From an uncultured Eubacteriales bacterium (GTDB lineage Bacteria; Bacillota; Clostridia; Oscillospirales; CAG-272): a DNA stretch of 64,000 bases. The DNA lies in assembly GCA_934373635.1 (NCBI GenBank), contig CAKROZ010000003.1:82471-146470 (forward strand), given 5' to 3'. Below, piece by piece: positions 35,235 to 45,572 of the stretch; the stretch's first letter is position 1; every line of letters begins with the position of its first letter. Position numbers and translations under genes: made by a program. The notes below the pieces were generated by a model. That model searched no databases. It was not told where the DNA came from and saw only the letters and a list, made by a program, of their open reading frames with translations.

Positions 35235-37544
35235 TTAAAGGGTATCGAGAGCGATTTCACCGTCACGCACCGACAGGGCGATACCGATGAGCTTATTCTC
35301 GTAATGCCCGATGACCGCCGCGGCGATCGCGTCCTCGATGTGACGCTCGATATAGCGGCGCATGTTGCGTGCGCCGTATTTCTCGGAATAGGAGCGCTCG
35401 GCGACGAGGGTGAGAACATCCTCCCCGTAGGTCAGGCGGATCCCCTTCTCCTCCGAGAGATACTTTTGCAGATTCCCGAGCTGAATGGCGGCGATCTTCA
35501 CGAAATCTTCCTTTGAAAGATGGCGGAAGGTGATGATCTCATCCACGCGATTCAAAAATTCGGGACGAAGGAAGGAGGCGAGCGCACGCTCGGTCTTTTC
35601 CTTGCTCTGCATTTCCTTTGCCGTCGAGAAGCCCGAGATCGCGGAGGAGGTCTCGCTCCCCGCGTTCGTCGTCATGATAATGACGGTGTTTTCAAAATTG
35701 ACGACTCTTCCCTGCGCGTCGGTGATCCTGCCCTCGTCAAGGATCTGAAGCAGGATGTTCATGACGTCGGGATGCGCCTTTTCGATCTCGTCGAACAAAA
35801 CGACGGAATACGGGCGGCGGCGGATCTTCTCCGTCAGCTGTCCCGCCTCGTCGTAGCCGACATATCCCGGCGGTGCGCCGATAATACGGGAAACGGCGAA
35901 TTTCTCCATAAACTCGGACATATCGAGACGGATGAGCGCCTCGGGCTGTTTGAAGAGCTCACGCGAGAGCACCTTGACAAGCTCGGTCTTTCCGACACCC
36001 GTCGGACCCGCGAAAATCATCGACACGGGGCTCTGACGGTAGGAAACGCCCGCCCGCTTCCGCTTCACGGCGCGGCAGACGGCGCTCACCGCCTCGTCCT
36101 GCCCGATGATGCGCGAGGAAATTCTTTCATAAAGACCCGTCAGCTCGCCGAGCTCGTTCTTCTTGATATCCGACGCGGGAATGCCCGTCCAGATCTCGAT
36201 CACGTCGGCGATATCCGACGGAGAGAGCGAAAGATTCGAGATCACGGGCGAGAGCGCCTCCTGACGCTCCTCGAGGCGAAGCTCCTCCACTTTCAGATCG
36301 GCGAGCAGCTTATATCTTTCCTCATCTGCCGTGCCGTCCTTTTCCTGCGTGGCGGCATCGGCGGCGGCCTCCGCCGCTTCTCTCTTCTTCGCGAGGGCGA
36401 GAAGTTCTTTCTCGTTGCGCTTATATTCGTTCAATTCGGGAGAGGTCAGCGCCGTGCGGGACGCCGCCTCATCGATCAGGTCGATCGCCTTATCGGGTAA
36501 AAAGCGGTCGGTGATATACCGCTCGGACATCGTAACGGCAAAGCGGGCGGCATCGTCGGGGATCTTGACCCCGTGGAATTTTTCGTAATAGGAGCGGATC
36601 CCCTTGATGATCTCCACCGTCTCTTCGACGGAGGGTTCCGTGACGGTGATCGGCTGGAAGCGGCGCTCGAGCGCGCTGTCCTTCTCGATATACTTGCGGT
36701 ATTCCTTCAAAGTGGTCGCGCCGATGACCTGAATTTCCCCGCGGGAAAGCGCGGGCTTCAGAATATTCGCGGCGCTCATACTGCCCTCGGAATCTCCCGC
36801 ACCGACGATGTTATGGATCTCATCGATCATCAGGATGACATTCCCCGCCGACTTCACCTCTTTGATGAGTCCGAGGATCCTCGACTCAAACTGCCCGCGG
36901 AACTGCGTCCCCGCAACGAGAGCCGTCAGGTCGAGAAGCCAGATCTCGCTCTCGCGAAGCCGCTCGGGCACCCGTCCCTCGGTGATGCGAAGGGCAAGCG
37001 CCTCGGCGATGGCGGTCTTTCCGACGCCGGGCTCACCGATAAGACAGGGGTTGTTCTTTTGTCTGCGGCAGAGGATCTGAATGACGCGATCGAGCTCGCG
37101 ATCACGTCCGACGATGCGGTCGAGTTTCCCTTGCACCGCCTTCGCCGTCAGGTTGGTGGCATAGGCGGACAGGAATTTCCGATTCGCATTCGGCTTCTCC
37201 TCCGCTTTTGCTTCCTTTTTCTTCGGGGCCTCCTTTGCCTGACCGAACGGGAAGCCGAGCCCCGAGAAGATCTTCGGCAGATCGACCGCGGGCGCGCCGC
37301 CGTCCTCCCCGCCCGAAACGGACTCGTCCGTCGGAGAAAGAAGTCCCTCGACCTCGTTGTTCATCGTTTCGATGTCGTCCTCGCTGATCCCCATCTGTTT
37401 CAGCATATCGTTGATGGGCTGGATCCCGAGCTCCTTGGCGCAGAGCAGGCAGAGCCCCTCATTCACTTTTTTCCCGTCCTCGAGGCGAGTGATAAACACC
37501 ACGGCGGGACGTTTTTTACATCTTGCACATTTCTGTATTTCCAT
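35235..37544 (-). CDS. clpE: ATP-dependent Clp protease ATPase, ClpE type
   Basis: A 769-aa AAA+ unfoldase that feeds substrates to ClpP. A C4 zinc finger (Cys6, 9, 32, 35) replaces the double N-domain of ClpC, which is the ClpE signature. NBD1 has GEPGVGKT at 170-177; a UVR-like coiled insertion (about 385-440) precedes NBD2 with GPTGVGKT near 510. No CtsR box was recognised upstream; the gene follows cvpA by 26 bases and is likely transcribed from the cvpA promoter. Confidence 0.92.
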   Translation of the reverse strand: MEIQKCARCKKRPAVVFITRLEDGKKVNEGLCLLCAKELGIQPINDMLKQMGISEDDIETMNNEVEGLLSPTDESVSGGEDGGAPAVDLPKIFSGLGFPFGQAKEAPKKKEAKAEEKPNANRKFLSAYATNLTAKAVQGKLDRIVGRDRELDRVIQILCRRQKNNPCLIGEPGVGKTAIAEALALRITEGRVPERLRESEIWLLDLTALVAGTQFRGQFESRILGLIKEVKSAGNVILMIDEIHNIVGAGDSEGSMSAANILKPALSRGEIQVIGATTLKEYRKYIEKDSALERRFQPITVTEPSVEETVEIIKGIRSYYEKFHGVKIPDDAARFAVTMSERYITDRFLPDKAIDLIDEAASRTALTSPELNEYKRNEKELLALAKKREAAEAAADAATQEKDGTADEERYKLLADLKVEELRLEERQEALSPVISNLSLSPSDIADVIEIWTGIPASDIKKNELGELTGLYERISSRIIGQDEAVSAVCRAVKRKRAGVSYRQSPVSMIFAGPTGVGKTELVKVLSRELFKQPEALIRLDMSEFMEKFAVSRIIGAPPGYVGYDEAGQLTEKIRRRPYSVVLFDEIEKAHPDVMNILLQILDEGRITDAQGRVVNFENTVIIMTTNAGSETSSAISGFSTAKEMQSKEKTERALASFLRPEFLNRVDEIITFRHLSKEDFVKIAAIQLGNLQKYLSEEKGIRLTYGEDVLTLVAERSYSEKYGARNMRRYIERHIEDAIAAAVIGHYENKLIGIALSVRDGEIALDTL

Positions 37545-37570
37545 GCGTATTCCGTTCTCACGACCCGATA

Positions 37571-38251
37571 TCAGAAGCTGAGGATCAGGTCAAGTGGGTT
37601 ATATTGATTCAAAAACCGATAGAAGAAGCCGCCCTCGAAATTCTCCGCCCATGCGACGCCCTCAAACAGTGAGGTGTCAAGCACGAATGCGAAGAGGGAT
37701 GCGAGTGCCCACGAGATCAAAAACGCGAACGCGCCCGAGAACAGCACACCGACGACCTTGTTGACGATCGAAACGGGTCCGATACGAAAAAGAAGATCCA
37801 CAAGCCAAAGCACCACGCTGAAGATCAGAGTGCAAAGAATCAAAAGAGCGACAAAGGAAAGTACCGTGGAAACGATATCCACGACGGGCGCCGTCAGCGT
37901 CGAGGTCAGGCTGTCAATGACGTTTTCCCCGCGGGACGCCGCCTCCGACACGTCGATGCCGAAAAGCCCCGCGGCAAGTTTCAGGACGGTGGGAAGGGTC
38001 TCCCCCGCATTCTCCGCCGTCACGTCACCGCAGTGCGTGCGGATATAATCCGCGACCTGCCGCGTCACCGGCTCCGAGATCAGGGGACGAAGCACCCGCT
38101 CCGAAAAGAGGGAACAAAAGCGGAAGGAGCAGAACAGGGTGGCGAAAAACTTAACGGGACGCCCCACCGTCCTGACAAATCCCCTCTTATATCCGAGGAA
38201 GATCCCGAGCAGAATGATAAAGATAAGAACGATGTCAAGAATATACTTCAT
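37571..38251 (-). CDS. CvpA-family membrane protein
   Basis: A 226-aa protein with four predicted membrane segments: about residues 3-21, 28-48, 120-145 and 163-190. The opening YILDIVLIFIILLGIFLGYKRGFV matches the CvpA/colicin V production family, whose molecular role is unsettled. It starts the cvpA-clpE-mrp unit. Confidence 0.85.
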   Translation of the reverse strand: MKYILDIVLIFIILLGIFLGYKRGFVRTVGRPVKFFATLFCSFRFCSLFSERVLRPLISEPVTRQVADYIRTHCGDVTAENAGETLPTVLKLAAGLFGIDVSEAASRGENVIDSLTSTLTAPVVDIVSTVLSFVALLILCTLIFSVVLWLVDLLFRIGPVSIVNKVVGVLFSGAFAFLISWALASLFAFVLDTSLFEGVAWAENFEGGFFYRFLNQYNPLDLILSF

Positions 38252-38321
38252 AAAAATCTCCTTCTTTCGGATGGTTTTCGGGAGTCTTCAAAGAACGATT
38301 CCCTATTAGGATTTCCGAAAT

Positions 38322-38351
38322 ATTATACACCATGCGCGCACGCTCTGTCAA
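38322..38351 (-). promoter_or_regulatory. cvpA-clpE-mrp promoter
   Basis: Minus-strand TTGACA (38346-38351), 18 bp, TATAAT (38322-38327), immediately beyond the dnaE stop. Confidence 0.72.
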
Positions 38352-38354
38352 GTC

Positions 38355-41300
38355 TCACGGGCGAAAAACCACATTTTCCTCCCCGAACACGGCAAAAAGC
38401 CGCCGAAGAACCCCCTCGTCGGGTGAAAGGGTCGCACCGCGATAGCGGACGTATTTTCCCGTCGCCCCGTCGTACAGGACGACCTCGCAGTCCCCGGGAT
38501 GGAGGGAGCAAAGGCGCAGCAGCGTCCCGAGCCGTTCATCCCCCGTCGAGGGAACCTTGATAAACAGGCGCGCCGGCTTTTTCTCCTCCGTCTTTGACTT
38601 CTCCGACCTTTCCCCGCGGTCTCCGCCCGCCTTCGCGTCGAACTCCGCGTTCCCGAGAAGGCGGCGCACCGAGGAAAGCAAGACCTTTGGCGCTTCCCCC
38701 TCTTCGAGAGAGAGCGTTCCTTCAATGAAGACCGCGTTTTCGGGTGAGAGCTCGTCCCCGCACTTCGCATACTGTCTTGCGAAGACGATGACCTCGATCT
38801 CACCGTAGGTATCGTCCACGCGCAAAAATGCCATGGTATCTCCGTTTTTCAGGGTCTTTGTCTTCTTCGCCGTGATGATGCCCGCAATGCTCACCTTGGC
38901 GCGGTCGCGGTATTTGGTGGCAAAGGCTTCGTTCTCCTCCGCCGTCTCTTCGAAAATGTCCGAGATTCTGTCGGGAGACAGGGAGACGATATGCTTCGAA
39001 TAATTATCCGCCATATGCCCCGAAAAATACATGCCCGAGCTCTCCTTTTCGAGAAGCAAAAGCTCTCTTTGCGAATATTCGGGGATGTCGGGGTAGACGA
39101 ATCCGCTCTTCTCCCCCGCGGCGGGGGCAAGCGAAAACAGGTCGAGCTGTCCCGAAACATTGTTGCGGGAGCGGTCGTGCTCGCCGTCCACGATCGCCTC
39201 ATACGATGCGAGAAGCGCACTGCGCGGAACGCCGAGCGAATCGAACGCGCCGCACTTGATGAGCGATTCCATCGTGCGCTTGTTGATCTCCGCCTCCGAC
39301 AGTCTGCCGACGAAGGAATCGAAGGAACGGAAGCTCCCGTTTCTCCTCTCTTTCACCACCGCATCGGCGAACTGACGCCCGACATTTCGGACGGCGAGAA
39401 GACCGAAGCGGATGTTCCCCGAAACGACAGCAAAGGTCGCCTCGCTCTCGTTGATGTCGGGGGGCAGAACGCGGACGCCGTACTTTTTCACGTCGGCGAT
39501 GTATTCCCGGATCTTCACGGGAGAATCGAGCACGCTCGTCATGAGCGCGGCAAAATACTCCGCGGGATAATGCGCTTTCAGATATGCCGTCCGATAGGAG
39601 AGGATCCCGTATGCCGTCGCGTGGCTCTTATTGAAGGCGTACTTGGCAAAGCTCACCATCTCGTCGAACACCTCCGAGGCATCCGCCTCGGAGATCCCGT
39701 TCTTCTTTGCCCCGTCGAGGAAGCGCTCCCGCTCGGCGAGCATGACGTCTTCCTTCTTCTTCGCCATCGCGCGGCGGACGATATCCGCCTGTGCATAGGA
39801 ATAACCCGCGAGTGCGCGACAGATCTGCATGACCTGCTCCTGATAGACGATACAACCGTAGGTGACGTCGAGAATGGGAGCGAGTGCGGGAATCTTATAG
39901 ACGGTCTTCTCCTTCCCGTGCTTTCGCGCGATGAAGGTATCGATGGAGTCCATAGGTCCCGGGCGGTACAGTGCGATACAGGCGATGATGTCCTCGAGCG
40001 AGGAGGGCGCGAGTCGCAAAAGAACCTGCTTCATTCCTCCGGACTCAAGCTGAAACACACCGTCCGTCCGCCCTTCGGAAAGCAGGCGGAAGGTGGCGGG
40101 GTCTCCGTCCGGGATCTTCGCGATATCGAAATCGGGAACGCGGCGCTTCACCGCCTTTTCGGCATCGTCGATCACGGTCAGATACCGAAGCCCGAGAAAG
40201 TCGAATTTCACGAGTCCGAGCTTGGCATCCGTCGTCATGTCAAACTGCGTGACGACGCCCGTTCCGCTGTAAGACAGGGGCACGTATTCGTAGGTCGGCT
40301 TCTCGGTAATGACAACGCCCGCGGCGTGTGTCGATGCGTGACGAGGCATCCCTTCGAGGCGGCGGCTGATGTCGATGAGGCGCTTTACCTCGGCGTTGTC
40401 GTCATAAAGCGCGTGAAGCTCTTTGCGCTTCAGTGCGTCGTCTATGGTGATGTTCAGCTCCCGCGGAATCAATTTCGCCACGGCATCCACCGACGCATAC
40501 GGCATCCCGAGTGCCCGCCCGACATCTCGCACGGCGGCACGGGGGGCAAGCGTTCCGAAAGTCACAATCTGTGCGACTTTATCCTCACCGTATTTCCGCT
40601 TGACGTAATCGATGACCTCTTCCCGTCTCTCATAGCAGAAATCGATATCGAAGTCGGGCATGGAAACGCGCTCGGGATTCAGAAAGCGCTCGAACAGAAG
40701 ATCGAAGGCGATGGGGTCGACGTCGGTAATTCCGATAAGGAACGCGACGAGAGAGCCCGCGCCCGAGCCTCTGCCCGGTCCGACGGGAATCCCGTGACGC
40801 TTCGCATAGGAAACAAAGTCCGCCACGATCAGAAAGTAGGCGTCAAAGCCCATCTTGATAATGACCGAGAGCTCGTATTCGATGCGAGAAAGATAGGTCT
40901 CCTTCGAAAATTTCCCGAACGAGATCCGCCCGTCCGCGACAAGGCGGTCAAAGCCGCGGTAGGCGTCCCGCGTCAGATTTTCCGCGTGCGTCATGCCCCC
41001 CTCGGGGGTGAAATTCGGAAGATACAGCTTTCCGAACTCGAAGTCGAAATTGCATTTTTCCGCGATCCGAACGGTATTCTCGATCGCATTCGGAAAGGCG
41101 GAAAAGAGCGTCTTCATCTCCGCCGTCCCGCGAAAATAATACTCGTTGGTCTCAAAGCCGAAGGGCTTTCCCTCGGTAATCACGTTGTTGGTCTGGATGC
41201 AGAGGAGTGTCGCCTGAATATCGGCGTCCGAGCGTTCGAGATAATGCACGTCGTTGGTCGCGACCAGCGGGATCCCGTACTTTTCGGAGATGGTCTTGAG

Positions 41301-41864
41301 CCCGAAGGCGACCTTCCGCTCGTCGTCCATGTGGTGATTCTGCACCTCGAGATAAAAATCCTCGCCGAACAGCGTCTTCATCTCGAGCGCGGTCTTCTCT
41401 GCCTCGGGCATACTGCCCGCCAAGATCAGGGACGGGATCTTTCCCGCAAGGCATCCCGACAGGGCGATCAGTCCCTCCGAGTGCTCCCGCAGAAGATCCA
41501 TATCGATGCGCGGACGCATATAAAAGCCGCTCACGAAGCTCTCGGACACCATGTAGCAAAGGTTGCGGTACCCGACCGCATTCTTGCAGAGCAAGATCAG
41601 ATGATGTCCCGAGGAATCTCCCCGTCCTTCTTTCAGAAAGCGGGTTCTCGGTGCGACATAGACCTCACAGCCGATGATCGGCTTGATGCCCTTCTCTTTC
41701 AGGGCAAGGTAAAAGTCCACCGCGCCGTACATGACGCCGTGGTCGGTAATGGCGACGGCATCCTGTCCCTCGGCGATCGCCTTCGCCGCAATTTCCGAGA
41801 TGCGAGCGGCGCCGTCGAGCAGGCTGTATTCGGTGTGCAAATGTAAGTGGACGAATTCTCCCAT
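38355..41864 (-). CDS. dnaE: DNA polymerase III alpha subunit (DnaE)
   Basis: A 1169-aa C-family polymerase. The N-terminal PHP domain opens with HLHLHTEYSLLDGA and the catalytic palm contains MPDFDIDF with two of the metal-binding Asp residues. A helix-hairpin-helix region, then an OB fold (about 985-1060) close the protein. In low-GC Firmicutes DnaE usually extends primers while PolC does bulk synthesis; PolC is not in the window. The ATG at 41864 has AGGAGG upstream and gives the standard start. Last gene of the nusB-dnaE run. Confidence 0.96.
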   Translation of the reverse strand: MGEFVHLHLHTEYSLLDGAARISEIAAKAIAEGQDAVAITDHGVMYGAVDFYLALKEKGIKPIIGCEVYVAPRTRFLKEGRGDSSGHHLILLCKNAVGYRNLCYMVSESFVSGFYMRPRIDMDLLREHSEGLIALSGCLAGKIPSLILAGSMPEAEKTALEMKTLFGEDFYLEVQNHHMDDERKVAFGLKTISEKYGIPLVATNDVHYLERSDADIQATLLCIQTNNVITEGKPFGFETNEYYFRGTAEMKTLFSAFPNAIENTVRIAEKCNFDFEFGKLYLPNFTPEGGMTHAENLTRDAYRGFDRLVADGRISFGKFSKETYLSRIEYELSVIIKMGFDAYFLIVADFVSYAKRHGIPVGPGRGSGAGSLVAFLIGITDVDPIAFDLLFERFLNPERVSMPDFDIDFCYERREEVIDYVKRKYGEDKVAQIVTFGTLAPRAAVRDVGRALGMPYASVDAVAKLIPRELNITIDDALKRKELHALYDDNAEVKRLIDISRRLEGMPRHASTHAAGVVITEKPTYEYVPLSYSGTGVVTQFDMTTDAKLGLVKFDFLGLRYLTVIDDAEKAVKRRVPDFDIAKIPDGDPATFRLLSEGRTDGVFQLESGGMKQVLLRLAPSSLEDIIACIALYRPGPMDSIDTFIARKHGKEKTVYKIPALAPILDVTYGCIVYQEQVMQICRALAGYSYAQADIVRRAMAKKKEDVMLAERERFLDGAKKNGISEADASEVFDEMVSFAKYAFNKSHATAYGILSYRTAYLKAHYPAEYFAALMTSVLDSPVKIREYIADVKKYGVRVLPPDINESEATFAVVSGNIRFGLLAVRNVGRQFADAVVKERRNGSFRSFDSFVGRLSEAEINKRTMESLIKCGAFDSLGVPRSALLASYEAIVDGEHDRSRNNVSGQLDLFSLAPAAGEKSGFVYPDIPEYSQRELLLLEKESSGMYFSGHMADNYSKHIVSLSPDRISDIFEETAEENEAFATKYRDRAKVSIAGIITAKKTKTLKNGDTMAFLRVDDTYGEIEVIVFARQYAKCGDELSPENAVFIEGTLSLEEGEAPKVLLSSVRRLLGNAEFDAKAGGDRGERSEKSKTEEKKPARLFIKVPSTGDERLGTLLRLCSLHPGDCEVVLYDGATGKYVRYRGATLSPDEGVLRRLFAVFGEENVVFRP

Positions 41865-41933
41865 CTCTTCCTCCTTGTTTGGCGGGCTTGTCCGTGCGAC
41901 AGGTGCCGTCATGCCCCCTTCTGCGTGTCGAAA

Positions 41934-42824
41934 TTACGGTTTTTGCGGCTCGGCGAGCAGCTCGTCCGCAAGCTTCACGATCTTCGAAAGGCGATGCGAA
42001 AGCCCCGATTTCGTGATCGGCGGCACCGCCTTCTGTGCGAGCTGATAGAGCGAAAGATCACGATAAAGCAGACGGAGCCTCGCCGTCCGTTCCAGTTCCT
42101 CGGGCAGGCGGGACAGCAGCTCGCGGCGCTCGAGCTCTTCAATCTTCGCGATCTGGAGAGCACCGGCGACGACCGCCTTCTGAATATTATTGGTCTCGCA
42201 ATTGGCGACGCGGTTCGCGTTGTTGCGGAATTCGTTTTCGATCTTGAAATTCATGAACAGAAACGCCGTGCGGTTCATCCCCGCGAGGGCGAAGTAGTCC
42301 TCGATTGATGCGGAATCCCGAAAATAGAGAAGCTGCTCCTCCCGTCGCTTTGCATATTTCGGCGAAAGCCCTGTTTCCTCAAAGAACAATCGGAACAGAT
42401 TTGTTTTGCTTCCGAATGAAAATTCGAGGCAGAATTGTTTTTTCGGATCACTGACGCGTCCGGCGGCATAGAAAATTCCCGCAAAAAACGCGTTTCGGCA
42501 ACCCGTGCATGTGAGGGACGGATAGTAGAGGATCCCCTCCTTGTTGCGCAAAAGCAGGCGCTCGGCACTCGGAGAGAAAAAGGAGATCTCCCGTCCGCGC
42601 CCGCCGAGCGCGGGAGTCGTCACATCGGCATCCCGTCCGAACGCCTCCGAGATCAGGGGCAATAGTGCCGCCGCGCTCTCGTCACCGTCCGTCCGGAGGA
42701 AGATCTTTCCCTCCCTGCACTCGCCTTTGGAAAGAAGGATCCCGACAAGAAAGCTCCTTCGACAGCACGGCAGTTTATAGGATTCTTTCAGAACCGCCGC
42801 TTTTTGTTCTTTGGAAAACGACAT
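41934..42824 (-). CDS. whiA: WhiA-type DNA-binding protein
   Basis: A 296-aa protein with a LAGLIDADG-like N-terminal domain (CCRRSFLVGILLSKG, then CTGCRNAFFAGIFYAAG) lacking nuclease residues, and a C-terminal helix-turn-helix (PEELERTARLRLLYRDLSLYQLAQ, KSGLSHRLSKI). In Streptomyces it controls sporulation septation; in Firmicutes it influences division and metabolism. It follows murB directly (27 bases); rapZ and yvcK, common neighbours, are absent. Confidence 0.92.
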   Translation of the reverse strand: MSFSKEQKAAVLKESYKLPCCRRSFLVGILLSKGECREGKIFLRTDGDESAAALLPLISEAFGRDADVTTPALGGRGREISFFSPSAERLLLRNKEGILYYPSLTCTGCRNAFFAGIFYAAGRVSDPKKQFCLEFSFGSKTNLFRLFFEETGLSPKYAKRREEQLLYFRDSASIEDYFALAGMNRTAFLFMNFKIENEFRNNANRVANCETNNIQKAVVAGALQIAKIEELERRELLSRLPEELERTARLRLLYRDLSLYQLAQKAVPPITKSGLSHRLSKIVKLADELLAEPQKP

Positions 42825-42851
42825 GCGGCATCTCCTCTCCCGATTTTTGTA

Positions 42852-43745
42852 TTACAGCATACGGATCTCCGTTTTCAGGGTGACTCCGTATGCGCGTTCG
42901 ACCGCTTCTTTTACGGTATCCGAAAGCATACGCACATCCGCGGAGCGTGCACCGCCCGCATTGACGATAAAGCCCGCGTGTTTTCGCGACACCTCGGCGC
43001 CGCCGATGCGGTATCCCTTGAAGCCGAGGCGATCGATATAATAAGCGGCGGATGTCTCCCCGACACGCAAAAAGACGCTGCCGAGACTCGGCATACCGAC
43101 GGGCTGTGACGCGCGTCGAAGTGCCGTCAGGCGGCAAAGCTCCGCCTGTGCCGTCTCTCTATCGAAGAGAGGCGCGCGGTATACGGCGGAGAGCAGGATC
43201 TCCCCGTCCTCCTCGCAAAGGCGGCTGTGCCGATAGGAAAACCGCATTTCCTCGAGGGAGAGCGTATAGACCTTTCTCTGCGGTACCGAATAGATCTCAC
43301 AGGACAAAAGGGCATCCGACGTTTCATAGCCGAAGGCGCCCGCGTTCCCGCGCACGGCGCCGCCGACCGTCCCGGGAATCCCCGCAAGAGACGGAAACGC
43401 CATGCGTCCCTCTCGAAGCAAGAAGCGGGAAAGCGCCGCGCCGACGACTCCTGCCGACACCCTGGCGGTGTCGCCCGAGAGGGTGATTCCCTGCATGGCA
43501 CGGGTGGATAGGAAAACGGCATCACACTCCCCGTCGGGCGGCAATGTATTCGTCATATGCCCGACGAGGTACCACGGGTACTTCTCACGAGACAGGAAGT
43601 CCGCGACAGCGATGAGGTCTTCTTTCTTTTTCGGTGACAAAAAGGCTCTGCACGTACCGCCGCACCGGATTGAGGTGTGGCGGGAAAGGTCTTCCCTCTC
43701 GGAAAACGGGATGTTTTTTTCTTCCAAAAATTCCGACAGCGTCAA
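42852..43745 (-). CDS. murB: UDP-N-acetylenolpyruvoylglucosamine reductase
   Basis: A 297-aa FAD enzyme reducing UDP-GlcNAc-enolpyruvate to UDP-MurNAc with NADPH, in peptidoglycan precursor synthesis. FAD-binding motifs: HTSIRCGG near the N-terminus and LAGIPGTVGGAVRGNAGAFG in the middle. PSLGSVFLR carries the catalytic Ser region, and the usual late Glu falls near KTEIRML. The length indicates the type II form common in Gram-positives. Confidence 0.95.
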   Translation of the reverse strand: MTLSEFLEEKNIPFSEREDLSRHTSIRCGGTCRAFLSPKKKEDLIAVADFLSREKYPWYLVGHMTNTLPPDGECDAVFLSTRAMQGITLSGDTARVSAGVVGAALSRFLLREGRMAFPSLAGIPGTVGGAVRGNAGAFGYETSDALLSCEIYSVPQRKVYTLSLEEMRFSYRHSRLCEEDGEILLSAVYRAPLFDRETAQAELCRLTALRRASQPVGMPSLGSVFLRVGETSAAYYIDRLGFKGYRIGGAEVSRKHAGFIVNAGGARSADVRMLSDTVKEAVERAYGVTLKTEIRML

Positions 43746-43809
43746 GGTTCTCTCTCCCGGGGACTCGGATGGGGCAATTTACGCGTCCCGAAGCCGTATA
43801 TCTTCGGAA

Positions 43810-45516
43810 TTATACGTTGTCCGGCTCCGCCGTATCTCCCGCGCGGAGCATATCCACGGCGGCACTCCGCTGAGCATCGGTCACGGAAATTCCACCGAGA
43901 ATTCGGGAAATTTCCGCCACGCGCCCGTCAAAATCGAGGACGCGCACCTGTGTTTCCGTCGCGCCGTTCACGTCCGTTTTGCTGATTAAGAAATGCGTGT
44001 CCGATAGAGAGGCGATCTGCGCCGAATGGGTCACGCAGAACACCTGTGCCCCGCGGGCAAGCTCCTTCATCTTGATTCCGATCTTTCGTGCGGTCTTGCC
44101 GGAGACGCCCGCGTCGATCTCGTCGAAGATCAGGGTCGGAACGCCGTCCTTTTCGGCAAGGGCGCACTTCAATGCCAGCATAATTCTGGCAAGCTCGCCG
44201 CCCGACGCGATCTTCGCGATCGGCTGAGGGTCGGCGCCGCGGTTGGCGCTGATGAAGAATTCCGTCTTGTCGGCGCCGTTCGGGTAAAGCACTCTTTCTC
44301 CGCCGACCGTCTCCTGCCTGACGGAGGCGAAGAACACGACCTTCGGCATATCGAGGAAATCGAGCACTGCCTTGACTTCCCCTTCGAGGCGGGACGCCGC
44401 CCTTATTCGGAGCGTATGAAGCTCCTCCGCAACGGCAAGTGCCCTGCGGTAACGGCTCTCCTTTTGCGCGGCAAGCTCCTCGAGTCTGCCGTCCGCGTCC
44501 TCGAGTGCCTCGAGGTCGTGTGCGGCACGTTCGCGAAAGGCAAGAATGTCCGCCACGGTCAGCCCGTATTTTCGCTTCAGCTTCGAGATCTTGTCGAGAC
44601 GGGACTCGATCGCATTGAGCTTGTCGGTCGGGTCACCCCCCGCATCCTCGGTAATAGCATATGCCTCCTCGGCAATATCGTCCACGCTGTAAAGAATATC
44701 CCGCAGGCGTTCCGCATATTCGCCCGCCGCCGGAATCACGTCGGCAATCTGCGTCAGGGCGGCAACACTTCGGTCAAGGAGGAAGGAGACGCTTCCCTTT
44801 TCGCTCCCTTTGAGAGCTTTGAATACAAAGGATGCCTGCTTCATAATCCTCTCGCTGCTGCGGAGCTTTACCTTCTTATCGACCAGTTCTTCTTCCTCTC
44901 CGTCATGCAGAGAAAGCGCATCGATGTCGGCAATCTGATATTTCAGCATTTCGGTCAGACGTTCTCTTTCTCTTGCCTGTCCCGCGAGTGTTTCGAGCTC
45001 CCGCTTCGCCTCGCAATAGGATGCGTATGCGGTCTTATATTCCGCGAGCTTTTCGAGCGTTCCGCCGTAGATATCGATGAGCTCGATATGCCGCTCGGGA
45101 TTCAGAAGCGACTGCGTGTCGTTCTGCCCGTGAACGCTCACAAGGTACGGGGTTACCGCGCGGAGAAGAGCAAGACTGATTGCTCGCCCGTTGATTCGTA
45201 TCTGCGACTTTCCGTCCTGCGTCAGGGTACGCTGTATGAAAATATTGCCCTCTTCGTCGGGGGAAACACCAACCTCGGAAAGCTTTTCCGAAATGCTCTC
45301 GGTAAACTCCCCGAAGAGCCCGCTCACCGTCGCGGCATCGGTGCCCGTGCGAATCAGATTCTTATCTGCCTTTGCACCGAGAAGAAGATACACGCTGTCG
45401 ATAATCATCGATTTTCCCGCGCCCGTCTCGCCCGTCAGGGCAGAAAAGCCGTGAGGAAAATCCAGATCTACCGAGCGGATGACCGCGATATTTTCAATAT
45501 GCAAAGAAAGTAACAT
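43810..45516 (-). CDS. recN: DNA repair protein RecN
   Basis: A 568-aa SMC-like ATPase acting at double-strand breaks. Walker A GETGAGKS is at residues 29-36 and the ABC signature with Walker B is IASGGELARIMLALK ... TLIFDEIDAGVSG. Two coiled-coil arms (about 155-230 and 285-375) flank a short hinge. Full length. It follows argR by 56 bases, a conserved Firmicutes order. Confidence 0.96.
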   Translation of the reverse strand: MLLSLHIENIAVIRSVDLDFPHGFSALTGETGAGKSMIIDSVYLLLGAKADKNLIRTGTDAATVSGLFGEFTESISEKLSEVGVSPDEEGNIFIQRTLTQDGKSQIRINGRAISLALLRAVTPYLVSVHGQNDTQSLLNPERHIELIDIYGGTLEKLAEYKTAYASYCEAKRELETLAGQARERERLTEMLKYQIADIDALSLHDGEEEELVDKKVKLRSSERIMKQASFVFKALKGSEKGSVSFLLDRSVAALTQIADVIPAAGEYAERLRDILYSVDDIAEEAYAITEDAGGDPTDKLNAIESRLDKISKLKRKYGLTVADILAFRERAAHDLEALEDADGRLEELAAQKESRYRRALAVAEELHTLRIRAASRLEGEVKAVLDFLDMPKVVFFASVRQETVGGERVLYPNGADKTEFFISANRGADPQPIAKIASGGELARIMLALKCALAEKDGVPTLIFDEIDAGVSGKTARKIGIKMKELARGAQVFCVTHSAQIASLSDTHFLISKTDVNGATETQVRVLDFDGRVAEISRILGGISVTDAQRSAAVDMLRAGDTAEPDNV

Positions 45517-45572
45517 AACTCCCGTTTCCTTTCTGTTTGTCGGCTGCCCGACAGGATGTCGCTTTCTGCCCC

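Noticed and set aside
38991..41846. 951-codon open frame on the plus strand
   Set aside because: It lies wholly antisense to dnaE, a textbook gene, and its translation has no recognisable domains; long antisense frames are expected in GC-rich coding DNA.
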